A stretch of 64,000 bases of DNA from the NCBI GenBank assembly GCA_002699125.1, contig PABI01000068.1, forward strand, positions 1-64,000. Direction: 5' to 3'. Shown here piece by piece: positions 53,598 through 61,622 of this stretch (the stretch's first letter is position 1; every line of letters starts with the position of its first letter). This DNA comes from Anaerolineaceae bacterium (lineage in GTDB: Bacteria > Chloroflexota > Anaerolineae > Promineifilales > Promineifilaceae). Made by a program: the position numbers and the translations under genes. The notes under the pieces are model-generated. The model was not told the origin of the DNA, ran no database searches, and worked only from the letters and a program-made list of their open reading frames with translations.

Positions 53598-53647
53598 GGG
53601 AAACGGCCGTCATCCGGGAATTTGGGAGTGGGAGACGGCCGTTTCCC
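53598..53647. repeat. 50-nt inverted repeat whose arms contain ACGGCCGT
   Basis: GGGAAACGGCCGTC (53598-53611) and GACGGCCGTTTCCC (53634-53647) form 14 bp arms with a 22 nt loop. Each arm holds the hyper-abundant octamer. It lies in the spacer between icd and the membrane protein at 53659. Confidence 0.8.
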
Positions 53648-53658
53648 TGAAAGCAGGT

Positions 53659-55164
53659 TCACTCATCTTTTGGGCGGCGCACATGAATTGGCGCATCGTG
53701 TGGCACCGGTATCACTGTGACAAACTCCGGACCGCCGGCGGGGCGGGGCACCCGTGTATCGTAAATGTTGGCTTTAACAATTCGTCCCCACATATTTGTG
53801 TGGACAACATATTTTTGAGCGCGCACTGTTTCGCCGAATGCTTCCCCTTGGGCGTTGAAGCTAGGCGGATCACGATGAAGCCCAACCAGGTTTATGCCGC
53901 CTTCAGCGTTGCGTTCAACTTTTACCCATTGAATGTGCTGCATATTGCCCTCCAGTTCAAGGGCCTTTTTGGCCTCCCAGATCACCAGACGCGTCATACC
54001 GGCAACACTGTGGAAAATGGGTAGCGGCAGATGAGCATTAAGCTTCTTTATAAAGGTGGTTACATTAGAGAAAGCAACAATAACTGTAATTAGTGTGGCC
54101 CCGCCCAGCAAGCCACCCCAAACAACCAGCAGGCGGAGTTCAGCTAGAAAATCCTCCCTGAAGGTAGTCATGCTCTCTTCTGTGGCCGCAGCAATAGTTG
54201 CCATTTCGGTTTCACGTTCGGCTTCTAAAGAAGCCAGTCCGTCAGACATTGACTGCTCCAAGGCATTGTTCGCCTCAGTCACCACGGCGTCTAACTCTTT
54301 AGAAAAAGCATCCAACTCTTCCTCAAATTGAGGTGAAGTCTGAGGCGGTGCCTGTGTCAATAATGCTTGCATTTCTTCTTTAATTGTCTGCAAGTTTTCT
54401 TGACTTTCCTCCAGACGTTCATTGGATAACTCACCGATGTTGCTGATGGTTTGACTAACTGTTTCATCAGGGGCTTCATGCACGATAGCCGTCACAAAAT
54501 TGAATGCCCGTGGCAGAAGCGAGACGAAAAACAAGGGAACAAAAAATGAGAAAAAAAAGATTAGAAAGAGTCCACGCTTTAGTAAGCGTGTTGACGGGTC
54601 TCGCTTTGATAAGCCGTGTTCATAAAGAAGCGTGTCCTCACGAACTTTTTTCCACTCGCGGGCTAAATCCCAAAAAGTGCCAAAAAGCGCAAAAGGAATT
54701 ACCAGGATAAGAATTCCAACGTGTGCGATAGGAAGAATTTCGTAAAAATCAATGATGGGCATTAACATCATGAGAAATATGGTTATTGTTATTATCAGAA
54801 AAATTCCTGGCATCCGTTTGATCCAAACATCCAAGGGACTTAACAAAGTCTCCTTAGGATAATTGTTGAGGTATAACCAGTTACGATTATCTGCCCCACA
54901 ACGAGGGCAGTTAATTTCTTCTTCATTATTCAATAGCTTCGGCTGGAACACACTGCTCTGGGGTCGATGCTCCGAACGAGGCGAGGGGAGCACCGGTAAT
55001 CGTTGCCGATTATCATCATAATGAATATTAATACTAGGTGTAACTGAGGGAACTTCTTGTCTCTTACGTTCAGTCCCTTCTGAAATCACAAATTTCTCTT
55101 TGCAAGCAACACAGGTCAGATGACGTGTGTTAAATACTTTTGGCAGCGGTGGGAGATTGAACAC
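53659..55164 (-). CDS. Unrecognised membrane protein with N-terminal zinc-ribbon pair and central coiled coil
   Basis: A 501 aa protein of no family I recognise. It begins with two cysteine pairs, HLTCVACKEKF (about 18-28) and INCPRCGADNRNW (about 85-97), likely a split zinc ribbon. Three hydrophobic segments follow (about 120-145, 148-170 and 195-220). A charged helical region from about 240 to 340 has the heptad look of a coiled coil (SQENLQTIKEEMQALL, then many Glu/Ala/Ser). A fourth membrane segment (about 350-372) and a C-terminal soluble domain come last. The GTG at 55164 has AGAGGTG close by and is preferred to an upstream ATG. Codon use looks more AT-rich than neighbours and the octamer is rare here, possible signs of transfer. 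Confidence 0.6.
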   Translation of the reverse strand: MFNLPPLPKVFNTRHLTCVACKEKFVISEGTERKRQEVPSVTPSINIHYDDNRQRLPVLPSPRSEHRPQSSVFQPKLLNNEEEINCPRCGADNRNWLYLNNYPKETLLSPLDVWIKRMPGIFLIITITIFLMMLMPIIDFYEILPIAHVGILILVIPFALFGTFWDLAREWKKVREDTLLYEHGLSKRDPSTRLLKRGLFLIFFFSFFVPLFFVSLLPRAFNFVTAIVHEAPDETVSQTISNIGELSNERLEESQENLQTIKEEMQALLTQAPPQTSPQFEEELDAFSKELDAVVTEANNALEQSMSDGLASLEAERETEMATIAAATEESMTTFREDFLAELRLLVVWGGLLGGATLITVIVAFSNVTTFIKKLNAHLPLPIFHSVAGMTRLVIWEAKKALELEGNMQHIQWVKVERNAEGGINLVGLHRDPPSFNAQGEAFGETVRAQKYVVHTNMWGRIVKANIYDTRVPRPAGGPEFVTVIPVPHDAPIHVRRPKDE

Positions 55165-55633
55165 GGTACACCTCTTCTGGCGACGGCCGTTCCCAAAAAA
55201 CAACCATCACAATGCTCCACAAACTGGCAGTGGAGGTAGAAATAAGAGATCCAGGGGTGGACTTATGCCGTTGGCAGACGATTTATTGAGTTGGTGGAAC
55301 AATGCCCCAAACAAGCAAATGTGTACAACAGCAAAATTTCATCACACAACCCTGAAAGAAAACAAGCCATTTTGCGACCAATGGCAACAATGTTTATAGC
55401 ATACTGAAACTGACCGGCGCTGACAAGGGTCCTGTTAAGCCGATGACGGTAAAAATGACCTTGTGTCGTTTAATGGTTTAGAAATTAGTAGTAAAAAGTA
55501 AAAAGTCAGAGAGTGAAAAGTGAATTCCCCTCTGGGTTGCGAACTGTTACCTTTTACTTTTCACTTGTACCCTCTTTTCACTTATAATGCAGTTGTGTCC
55601 AGTAAAGTGCACACATAGTCAAGGAGCAGACGA
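55165..55633 (+). promoter_or_regulatory. Spacer with promoter of the protease gene and word repeats
   Basis: This 469 nt stretch separates the divergent zinc-ribbon and protease genes. A small frame of 44 codons (ATG at 55265, stop near 55399) has a weak AGGGGTGG ahead of it and no recognisable product. From about 55490 to 55582, AGTAAAAAGT, GTGAAAAGTG and their complements form an imperfect inverted repeat. It runs into a TATAAT (55583-55588) with TTCACT 17 nt upstream. AAGGAGCAG stands before the ATG at 55634. Confidence 0.5.
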
Positions 55634-56743
55634 ATGACAACCTTTAGCCCGGAACAGATGGAAAAGGCAACGGCCGTTCTCAATTCAGTCCGTGAAGAAT
55701 GGTTGGCGCGTGATGGGGTGACGGCCGTTGATCTAGGGTTTAAATGGTCAGAAGGCATGATGACCGGCCAACTCTCCATTCGCGTCCATGTCGCCCAAAA
55801 GGTGCCCGTGTCAGAACTGAGTGCAGCCGAGCTGTTTCCCAAAGAAGTAGAAGGCATTCCGGTTGATGTGATCGAGGCGGAATATGGTTTACAGCTTCTG
55901 CCTGGTTCCCAGCTAGAAGCCGCGCCTGAAGCGCGTAAAGCCCGTTACGACCCCATTCCCCTGGGCGTCAGCGCCGGTAATCCGCGCATTACTGCCGGCA
56001 CGCTGGGGGCCAAAGTGTATGATGCCGCCAGCCTGCTGCCGATGGCGTTGAGCAATTGGCACGTTTTTGTGGGCAGTCCGTCTGCTGCACCCGGGGAAGC
56101 AATCTGGCAGCCAGGTGCCTTGGACGGAGGCAGAAGCACAGACACATTTGCCACGCTAAGCCGCTCCGTGCTCAGCCCTTACGATGCGGCCGTCGCCCAG
56201 CTCACCAACAGCCGAGAAGTGACCACAGAAACGCTCGATGGGGACACGATTGAAGATGTGACGACGCCATTTTTAGGCATGATGGTGTGGAAAAGCGGCC
56301 GTACCACGGAGCGTACCGAGGGGTTCATCGACGGCATCAAAATGACCACCTCCATTAATTATGGGGCCGCAGGCGTGCGAGTTATTCAAGATGTGGTGCG
56401 CATTGTGCCGCGCCCGGGGGCCGGCAACGTAGAAATTAGCATGGGGGGTGATTCCGGCTCAATTTGGGTCGATGAGGCCAGCGGCAAAGGGATTGGTCTA
56501 CATTTTGCCGGTGAAGTAGGTAATGCCCCGGAACATGGCCTGGCCACGGAGCTTCAGCCGGTATTGGAGATGCTCAATGTGTTGATGCCCGCGCAACGGC
56601 CATCTGAACCCGATCCCGTGCCAGACCCCATCGATCCCACACCGCCTCCCGGTGATGATGAGTTTCCCCAGCCACCCCAGCCCGGCTTTTTCCAGCGCTT
56701 GTGGCACAGTATTAAAAGTTTTTGGCGCGATTTGTTTAATTGA
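55634..56743 (+). CDS. Trypsin-fold serine protease, apparently intracellular
   Basis: A 369 aa protein with a chymotrypsin-like catalytic triad in the right order: His143 in LSNWHVFVG, Asp184 in SPYDAAVAQL and Ser274 in MGGDSGSIW. An N-terminal region of about 90 residues (helix, then IRVHVAQKVP and IPVDVIEAEYG) resembles the leader domain of some bacterial S1-like proteins rather than a signal peptide, and no signal peptide is visible. The C-terminus has a Pro/Asp-rich linker and an amphipathic aromatic end (FFQRLWHSIKSFWRDLF), which may bind membranes. Start ATG with AAGGAGCAG. Function in proteolysis is inferred; substrates unknown. Confidence 0.8.
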   Translation: MTTFSPEQMEKATAVLNSVREEWLARDGVTAVDLGFKWSEGMMTGQLSIRVHVAQKVPVSELSAAELFPKEVEGIPVDVIEAEYGLQLLPGSQLEAAPEARKARYDPIPLGVSAGNPRITAGTLGAKVYDAASLLPMALSNWHVFVGSPSAAPGEAIWQPGALDGGRSTDTFATLSRSVLSPYDAAVAQLTNSREVTTETLDGDTIEDVTTPFLGMMVWKSGRTTERTEGFIDGIKMTTSINYGAAGVRVIQDVVRIVPRPGAGNVEISMGGDSGSIWVDEASGKGIGLHFAGEVGNAPEHGLATELQPVLEMLNVLMPAQRPSEPDPVPDPIDPTPPPGDDEFPQPPQPGFFQRLWHSIKSFWRDLFN

Positions 56744-56875
56744 TGCTGTTTTTATCTTAACAATTGCTAAGTGAAAGTAAGCCAGGGGCACGCCTCCCCT
56801 GGCGACTCGTTAAAATAGAGGCAGTAAAAAGCTGTTTTTGGCAAATTTTTAGCATTCATTTGTAGTGGGTTTGTA

Positions 56876-58633
56876 ATGGGCCGTAAGTTTCTCGCGTTCA
56901 CTGTACTGTTTGTCATCCTGGTTTTGGCCAGTTGTAATACATCAACAAACTTGCCAGATACGGCCGTTCCTGCAACGGCCGTTGTCAATAATCCTGCTAC
57001 CGAGCCGGAGACGGCCGTTCCGCCCGCCAGCCCCACCGCAGACATCCCCCCTACCAACACCGTCCCGCCCAGCCCGGTGCCCACAGATACGGCCGTGCCG
57101 CCCCAGCCAGATCTGGCCATCCAAAACGGTGATGTTTTTCTTTATCCCGTACCGAATGTCTATGCCGGGGACCGCGTTACGTTCCAAATACTGGCCCACG
57201 TGCCGCCAAATGTGGAGCCACAGTCGGTAACCGTACATGTGCTGGTTGATTACCAGGATGTGGCTGAAGGCACCTTGAGTGCGCGCAACCTGGCGGGTGA
57301 TGCTGTCGGGCTGTTTGAATGGGCCTGGGACACCACAGACGAGACCGGCGAGCATCTGGTGCACGTCATTTTGGACCGCTACGATACCATCACGGTTGGG
57401 GACGAAAATCGAGACAACAATCAGGTGGAGTTAAACGTTACGGTGCTCGATCCGTTAACGTTGGCCCCCAATGAACGCAACGCCACCTGGGTCACGGCCG
57501 AGACTAACTGCTGTACCGTTCACGTGGTTAGCGGTACGGCCGCTTACCGCGATTTGCCGGAATTATTGGTACAGGTAGAAACGGCCGTGCAGCAAGCCAC
57601 CCTTCAGTTAGAAGAAGAGCTCTCCCGCAAAATTGAAGTATATTTGATTGACCGCGTCATTGGTCAAGGAGGCTACGCCGGCAATGCTATCGTTGTTTCC
57701 TATCTAGACCGTCAATATGCCAGCCAGGGCTTCGACCAGGTGCTCATCCATGAAGCGGTCCACCTCATCGACAGGCAATTTGCACCGGAACGTATCACTT
57801 TCATGGCTGAAGGGCTGGCCGTTTGGGGCAGCGGCGGTCATTACAAGCCAGAAGATATCGACCAGCGGGCGGCTGCCCTGGTGGTGCTAAATCAATATGT
57901 TCCCCTGGCCGATCTCATCGACAATTTTTATCCTGTACAGCATGAAATTGGCTATTTGGAGGCAGCCGGGTTTGTCAACTATCTCATCGACACATACGGT
58001 TGGCCCCTGTTCAAGCAGTTCTACGCGGATGTAACGGCCCAAGATGCCACCACCATGTCTGGCGCCGTAGACTTGAATTTGCAACAATATTTTGGCATTA
58101 CGCTGGCCCAGGCAGAAGCTGACTGGTTGACTTATCTGGCAGCGCTGCCCGAAGATCGTGACGTGCTCATCGATCTGCAAACAACCATTCGCTATTACAA
58201 CGTCATGCGTCGCTACCAACGTTTTTACGATCCCACTGCCTACTTCCTCACCGCCTGGCTGCCGTACCCTGGTGCCTTGCGTACTGATGGCAATCCGGCC
58301 GATCTTACCCGCCATCCGCAAGATGAAATCAACGTCACGCTGGAAGTGATGCTGCAAGCAGCCGACACTGCGTTACGCGCTGGCGACTACAATAAAGCCA
58401 ATGTGCTGTTAGACAGCGTCATCCGTGTCTTGGATAATGATGGTATTTTCATCGATCCGTTGGCTGCCAGCCATCTAAATTTGGTGCGTTTGTTGAATAG
58501 TGAAGGGTATGAAACGCAGTCAGTTGTGCTGGAAGGTGATCGGGCGTTTGTTGAGGCGAGTACGGCGAATACGGCCGTTCTCACCCAACTCACACTTACC
58601 TTATCCGGCCAGAATTGGATACTTTCCAACTGA
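56876..58633 (+). CDS. Lipoprotein with gluzincin metallopeptidase domain (peptidase MA-like)
   Basis: A 585 aa lipoprotein: signal peptide MGRKFLAFTVLFVILVLASC with lipobox, a Thr/Pro/Ala linker (about 22-80), and a CARDB-like beta domain (about 80-195: VTFQILAHVPPNVEPQSVTVHVLVDYQ). The catalytic domain follows, with HEAVH at residues 292-296 and a downstream glutamate in MAEGLAVW (Glu312), the HExxH-E arrangement of gluzincins such as peptidase MA. C-terminal helical repeats finish it. It acts outside the membrane. Four ACGGCCGT octamers in 137 bp code for the linker as repeated TAV. The ATG at 56876 lacks a strong ribosome-binding site but suits the signal peptide. Confidence 0.82.
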   Translation: MGRKFLAFTVLFVILVLASCNTSTNLPDTAVPATAVVNNPATEPETAVPPASPTADIPPTNTVPPSPVPTDTAVPPQPDLAIQNGDVFLYPVPNVYAGDRVTFQILAHVPPNVEPQSVTVHVLVDYQDVAEGTLSARNLAGDAVGLFEWAWDTTDETGEHLVHVILDRYDTITVGDENRDNNQVELNVTVLDPLTLAPNERNATWVTAETNCCTVHVVSGTAAYRDLPELLVQVETAVQQATLQLEEELSRKIEVYLIDRVIGQGGYAGNAIVVSYLDRQYASQGFDQVLIHEAVHLIDRQFAPERITFMAEGLAVWGSGGHYKPEDIDQRAAALVVLNQYVPLADLIDNFYPVQHEIGYLEAAGFVNYLIDTYGWPLFKQFYADVTAQDATTMSGAVDLNLQQYFGITLAQAEADWLTYLAALPEDRDVLIDLQTTIRYYNVMRRYQRFYDPTAYFLTAWLPYPGALRTDGNPADLTRHPQDEINVTLEVMLQAADTALRAGDYNKANVLLDSVIRVLDNDGIFIDPLAASHLNLVRLLNSEGYETQSVVLEGDRAFVEASTANTAVLTQLTLTLSGQNWILSN

Positions 58634-58754
58634 CCCAAAATCAAACTTTTTTGCTATGGGCATAATGGATAAATTTTTACTTTATGCTACAATGCCCTAA
58701 GTGTGAACAGAAGACCAAACACTGTTCTCAGTAGTTATGTAAAAGAGGGTAAAC

Positions 58755-59264
58755 ATGATCGAAGTTGTCGTAGACAGCATCCGCATCAGCCTTGTGTCTC
58801 AACATCGCATCGTGGTGCTAAAAGAAATTGATAGCGAACGCCAATTACCCATCTGGATTGGCCCCTACGAAGCGGATGCCATCACTATCGAACTCCAGGA
58901 TGTGGAAATGGCCCGTCCTGTCACCCATGACTTGCTCAAAAATGTGATTACAGCAATGGGTGGCAAAGTCTCCCATGTACTTATTAAAGCATTAAACGAT
59001 GGCGTCTTTTACGCCAGTCTCTTTATTGATGTCAATGGCGAACTGCAAGAAATTGACAGCCGCTCTTCTGATGCCATTGCGTTGGCTGTGCGCGTTAAAG
59101 TGCCTGTTTTTGTCAACCAGGAAGTCATGGATGAAGTTGGCGTGTTACCAGAGCCGGATATTTTGGAAGAAGAGACCAAAGAAGGCGACGGCGAAGAGCC
59201 AGAAGTTTCAGATATCTTCACCGATTTTGTCGATACGCTTGACTTTGAAGATTTCGACGAATAA
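58755..59264 (+). CDS. Bifunctional nuclease (BFN/DUF151) family protein
   Basis: A 169 aa protein. MIEVVVDSIRISLVSQHRIVVLKEIDSERQLPIWIGPYEADAI is the BFN family opening; RPVTHDLLKNVITAMGGKVSHVLIKALNDGVFYASLFI and IDSRSSDAIALAVRVKVPVFVNQEVMDE follow. The fold was named for a plant nuclease; bacterial members are widespread in thermophiles, actinobacteria and Chloroflexota. A Glu/Asp-rich tail of about 35 residues is added after the domain. AAGAGGGT lies ahead of the ATG at 58755. Followed by a terminator. Confidence 0.92.
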   Translation: MIEVVVDSIRISLVSQHRIVVLKEIDSERQLPIWIGPYEADAITIELQDVEMARPVTHDLLKNVITAMGGKVSHVLIKALNDGVFYASLFIDVNGELQEIDSRSSDAIALAVRVKVPVFVNQEVMDEVGVLPEPDILEEETKEGDGEEPEVSDIFTDFVDTLDFEDFDE

Positions 59265-59309
59265 TGTGATTCCACATAAAAAATAACTCAAACTAAACAG
59301 TGGATTAAG

Positions 59310-59347
59310 ACGTGAAATGCACCAAACGGGCATTTCACGTTTTCATT
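59310..59347 (+). terminator. Intrinsic terminator of the BFN-family gene
   Basis: ACGTGAAATGC (59310-59320) and GCATTTCACGT (59330-59340) form a perfect 11 bp stem with a 9 nt loop, followed by TTTCATT. Confidence 0.85.
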
Positions 59348-59451
59348 CCCATAATTCATCCGAAAAGCCACAGAAAAAAAGAGAAGAGCGAGAAACCAAG
59401 ACAAATCTCTAAAATCTCTGTGCCTTCTGTGGCCAAAATGCGATAAAGTCC

Positions 59452-60792
59452 ATGAGCACAATAGAACGCCTGCCCCCTCATAGCCTGGAAGCCGAAGAAG
59501 CCGTGCTCGGTTCATTGCTCATCGATCCTGATGCTCTGTTTGAAGTTTCTAACTTTTTACGCCCGGAAGCATTTTACCGCACCGCTCACCGGTGGATTTA
59601 TGAATCGATTCTCAGCCTGAGCGAGCGGCGCGAACCGCTGGATTTTGTGACGCTCACCGAAGAGCTGCGGCGGCGTGAACAGCTGGAAGAGGTTGGCGGT
59701 GAAGCCTACGTCATTGGCCTCATCAACGCCGTGCCTACAGCCATCAATGCCCGCAACTACGGCAAATTGGTGGAAGCGGCCGCTTTGCGCCGTAAACTCA
59801 TCGGTGCAGCCAGCACTATCGCCAATCTGGCCTACGATGAAGCCGAAGATATCAACGTCATCATCGACCGCTCTGAATCGGCCTTGTTTAGCATTAGCGA
59901 GCAGCGCACCACGCGGGATTTGGTGCCGGTCAAGCAAATTGCCGGCGAATATTTAGACCGCATCCAGCGCCTGATGGAGCAGGGGGACGACGTCATCGGT
60001 GTGCCCACCGGCTTCACCGATCTGGATCGCCTGCTGGGTGGCCTGAACCGCTCTGACCTGCTCATTTTGGCAGCTCGTCCTGGTATGGGAAAGACCAGTC
60101 TACAAAACGCCATCGCCCTGACGGCCGCTATGCGTTACGGTAAGCGCGTGGCCATGTTCAACCTGGAAATGTCCGGCGAGCAGCTGGTGCAGCGCATGAT
60201 CGCCGCCGAAACCCGCATTGATTCGCAGCGTTTGCGGCGCGGGCAGCTGCATGAACATGAACTACCTATTTTTATGGAGGCAATCGGCCGTTTATCCGAA
60301 ACGCGTATTTTCATCGATGACACGCCCTCCATCACCACCAACCAGCTGCGCACCAAATGCCGCCGCCTCTATGCTGAGCATGGTCTGGATTTAGTGATCA
60401 TCGACTATTTGCAGCTGATGTCGGCCGAACACAGCACCAACAACCGGGTCATGGAAATCAGTGAAATTTCCCGTGGACTAAAAGGGTTGGCCCGCGAGCT
60501 GGATGTGCCGGTTCTGGCTGCCGCCCAGCTCAGCCGTGCAGTTGAACAGCGGCAGGACAAACATCCCCAGCTCTCTGACCTCAGAGACAGCGGTTCAATC
60601 GAGCAAGATGCCGATATCGTAATGTTCATTTACCGGGATGAATATTACAATCCAGACACCACGGAACGGCCGAATATCGCCGAACTCACCATTGCCAAAC
60701 ACCGCAACGGTCCCACCGGCGTCATCGATCTCTACTGGCACAGCAAACTCGCCACCTTCCGCAACCTCCAGCGCCAGGAAATTAATCTGTAA
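59452..60792 (+). CDS. dnaB: Replicative DNA helicase DnaB
   Basis: A 446 aa ring helicase that unwinds DNA at the replication fork. The N-terminal domain (PPHSLEAEEAVLGSLLIDPDALFEV) and the RecA-like domain are intact: Walker A AARPGMGKTSLQNAIAL, NLEMSGEQLVQRM, Walker B LVIIDYLQLM, RGLKGLARELDVPVLAAAQLSRAVEQR and the arginine-finger strand SDLRDSGSIEQDADIVMFIYRDEYYN. No intein. The ATG at 59452 has no clear ribosome-binding site. The next two genes on the same strand, a DnaD-domain protein and a double DnaC-like ATPase, are probable loader components, as in Firmicutes. Confidence 0.97.
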   Translation: MSTIERLPPHSLEAEEAVLGSLLIDPDALFEVSNFLRPEAFYRTAHRWIYESILSLSERREPLDFVTLTEELRRREQLEEVGGEAYVIGLINAVPTAINARNYGKLVEAAALRRKLIGAASTIANLAYDEAEDINVIIDRSESALFSISEQRTTRDLVPVKQIAGEYLDRIQRLMEQGDDVIGVPTGFTDLDRLLGGLNRSDLLILAARPGMGKTSLQNAIALTAAMRYGKRVAMFNLEMSGEQLVQRMIAAETRIDSQRLRRGQLHEHELPIFMEAIGRLSETRIFIDDTPSITTNQLRTKCRRLYAEHGLDLVIIDYLQLMSAEHSTNNRVMEISEISRGLKGLARELDVPVLAAAQLSRAVEQRQDKHPQLSDLRDSGSIEQDADIVMFIYRDEYYNPDTTERPNIAELTIAKHRNGPTGVIDLYWHSKLATFRNLQRQEINL

Positions 60793-60821
60793 ACGGTATT
60801 CAGTGATCGGTAATCAGTAGA

Positions 60822-60914
60822 GCAGTTACAGACATTACTGGTTCTTATGAAAGTGTATAAGCACCGTCCGACAGCCATTGACAATTAACCATTAACCATT
60901 AACAATTAACCATT
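60822..60914 (+). repeat. AACCATTA tandem words before the DnaD-domain gene
   Basis: From 60887 to 60914 the 7-8 nt words TTAACCA and AACAATTA repeat four times head to tail, reaching the start codon at 60915. The part nearer dnaB carries GTAATCAGT words of the GGTAATC family (60792-60822). No ribosome-binding site precedes the ATG. Confidence 0.65.
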
Positions 60915-61622
60915 ATGAAAGGTTTCCCAGGCTTCCCCGACGGCAAATTGCGCACCACGTTGGTGCCGAACCTGTTTTTCAGCGATCTGCTGCCTAACAT
61001 CGACAACATGGCGGAGCTGAAGGTGACGCTGTATGCGTTTTGGGCGCTGGGGCAAAAAGATGGCAAGGTGCGCTACCTGCGCCTGACGGACTTTTTAAAC
61101 GACACCGAATTTGTCAAAGGGTTGGGACCAACCACAGCCCTGGCCACCGAAGCGCTGATGGACGGCATTGAGCGAGCCGTCGCTCGCGGCACGTTTTTGC
61201 ACGTCAACATCGAAAGCGCCGACGGCAAGATGGACCTTTACTTTTTTAACACGGAAAAAGGACGAGCCGCCTTTGAAGGCATCACCAAAGGAGAATGGCG
61301 GCCCAATCCAGATGAAGACGAGCCGATTACGCTGCTGGTGGAACGGCCGAATATCTTCATCCTCTACGAACAAAACATTGGCCCCCTCACCCCCATGGTG
61401 GCCGATGAACTGCGCGACGCCGAGCAAACCTATCCTCTGCGGTGGATAGAAGAAGCGATAGAAACGGCCGTTGCTAACAACGTACGCAAGTGGCGCTACA
61501 TTAATGCCGTTTTGGAACGATGGCGACAGGAAGGAAAGAAAGATGGAATCGGCCGGCGAGATACTCAAAAAGAGCTACGGCAATCAGTCCCAGACGAATA
61601 TCGAGACATTATCAAACGATAA
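60915..61622 (+). CDS. DnaD-domain replication protein
   Basis: A 235 aa cytoplasmic protein. The N-terminal winged-helix part (PNLFFSDLLPNIDNMAELKVTLYAFWAL..DGKVRYLRLTDFL) and the C-terminal DnaD helical domain (LYEQNIGPLTPMVADELRDAEQTYPLRWIEEAIETAVANNVRKWRYINAVLERW) are both recognisable; the latter ends in the WRYINAVLERW motif typical of DnaD/DnaB2 proteins. In Bacillus DnaD remodels DNA at the origin and helps the loader DnaI deliver the helicase. Here it lies between dnaB and a DnaC/DnaI-like gene whose start lies 80 nt inside it. There is no clear ribosome-binding site. Confidence 0.9.
   Translation: MKGFPGFPDGKLRTTLVPNLFFSDLLPNIDNMAELKVTLYAFWALGQKDGKVRYLRLTDFLNDTEFVKGLGPTTALATEALMDGIERAVARGTFLHVNIESADGKMDLYFFNTEKGRAAFEGITKGEWRPNPDEDEPITLLVERPNIFILYEQNIGPLTPMVADELRDAEQTYPLRWIEEAIETAVANNVRKWRYINAVLERWRQEGKKDGIGRRDTQKELRQSVPDEYRDIIKR

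Noticed and set aside
60887..60914. Short CRISPR-like or origin-like tandem repeat (AACCATTA words)
   Set aside because: Units are 7-8 nt without unique spacers, no cas genes are near, and no DnaA boxes were recognised around it.
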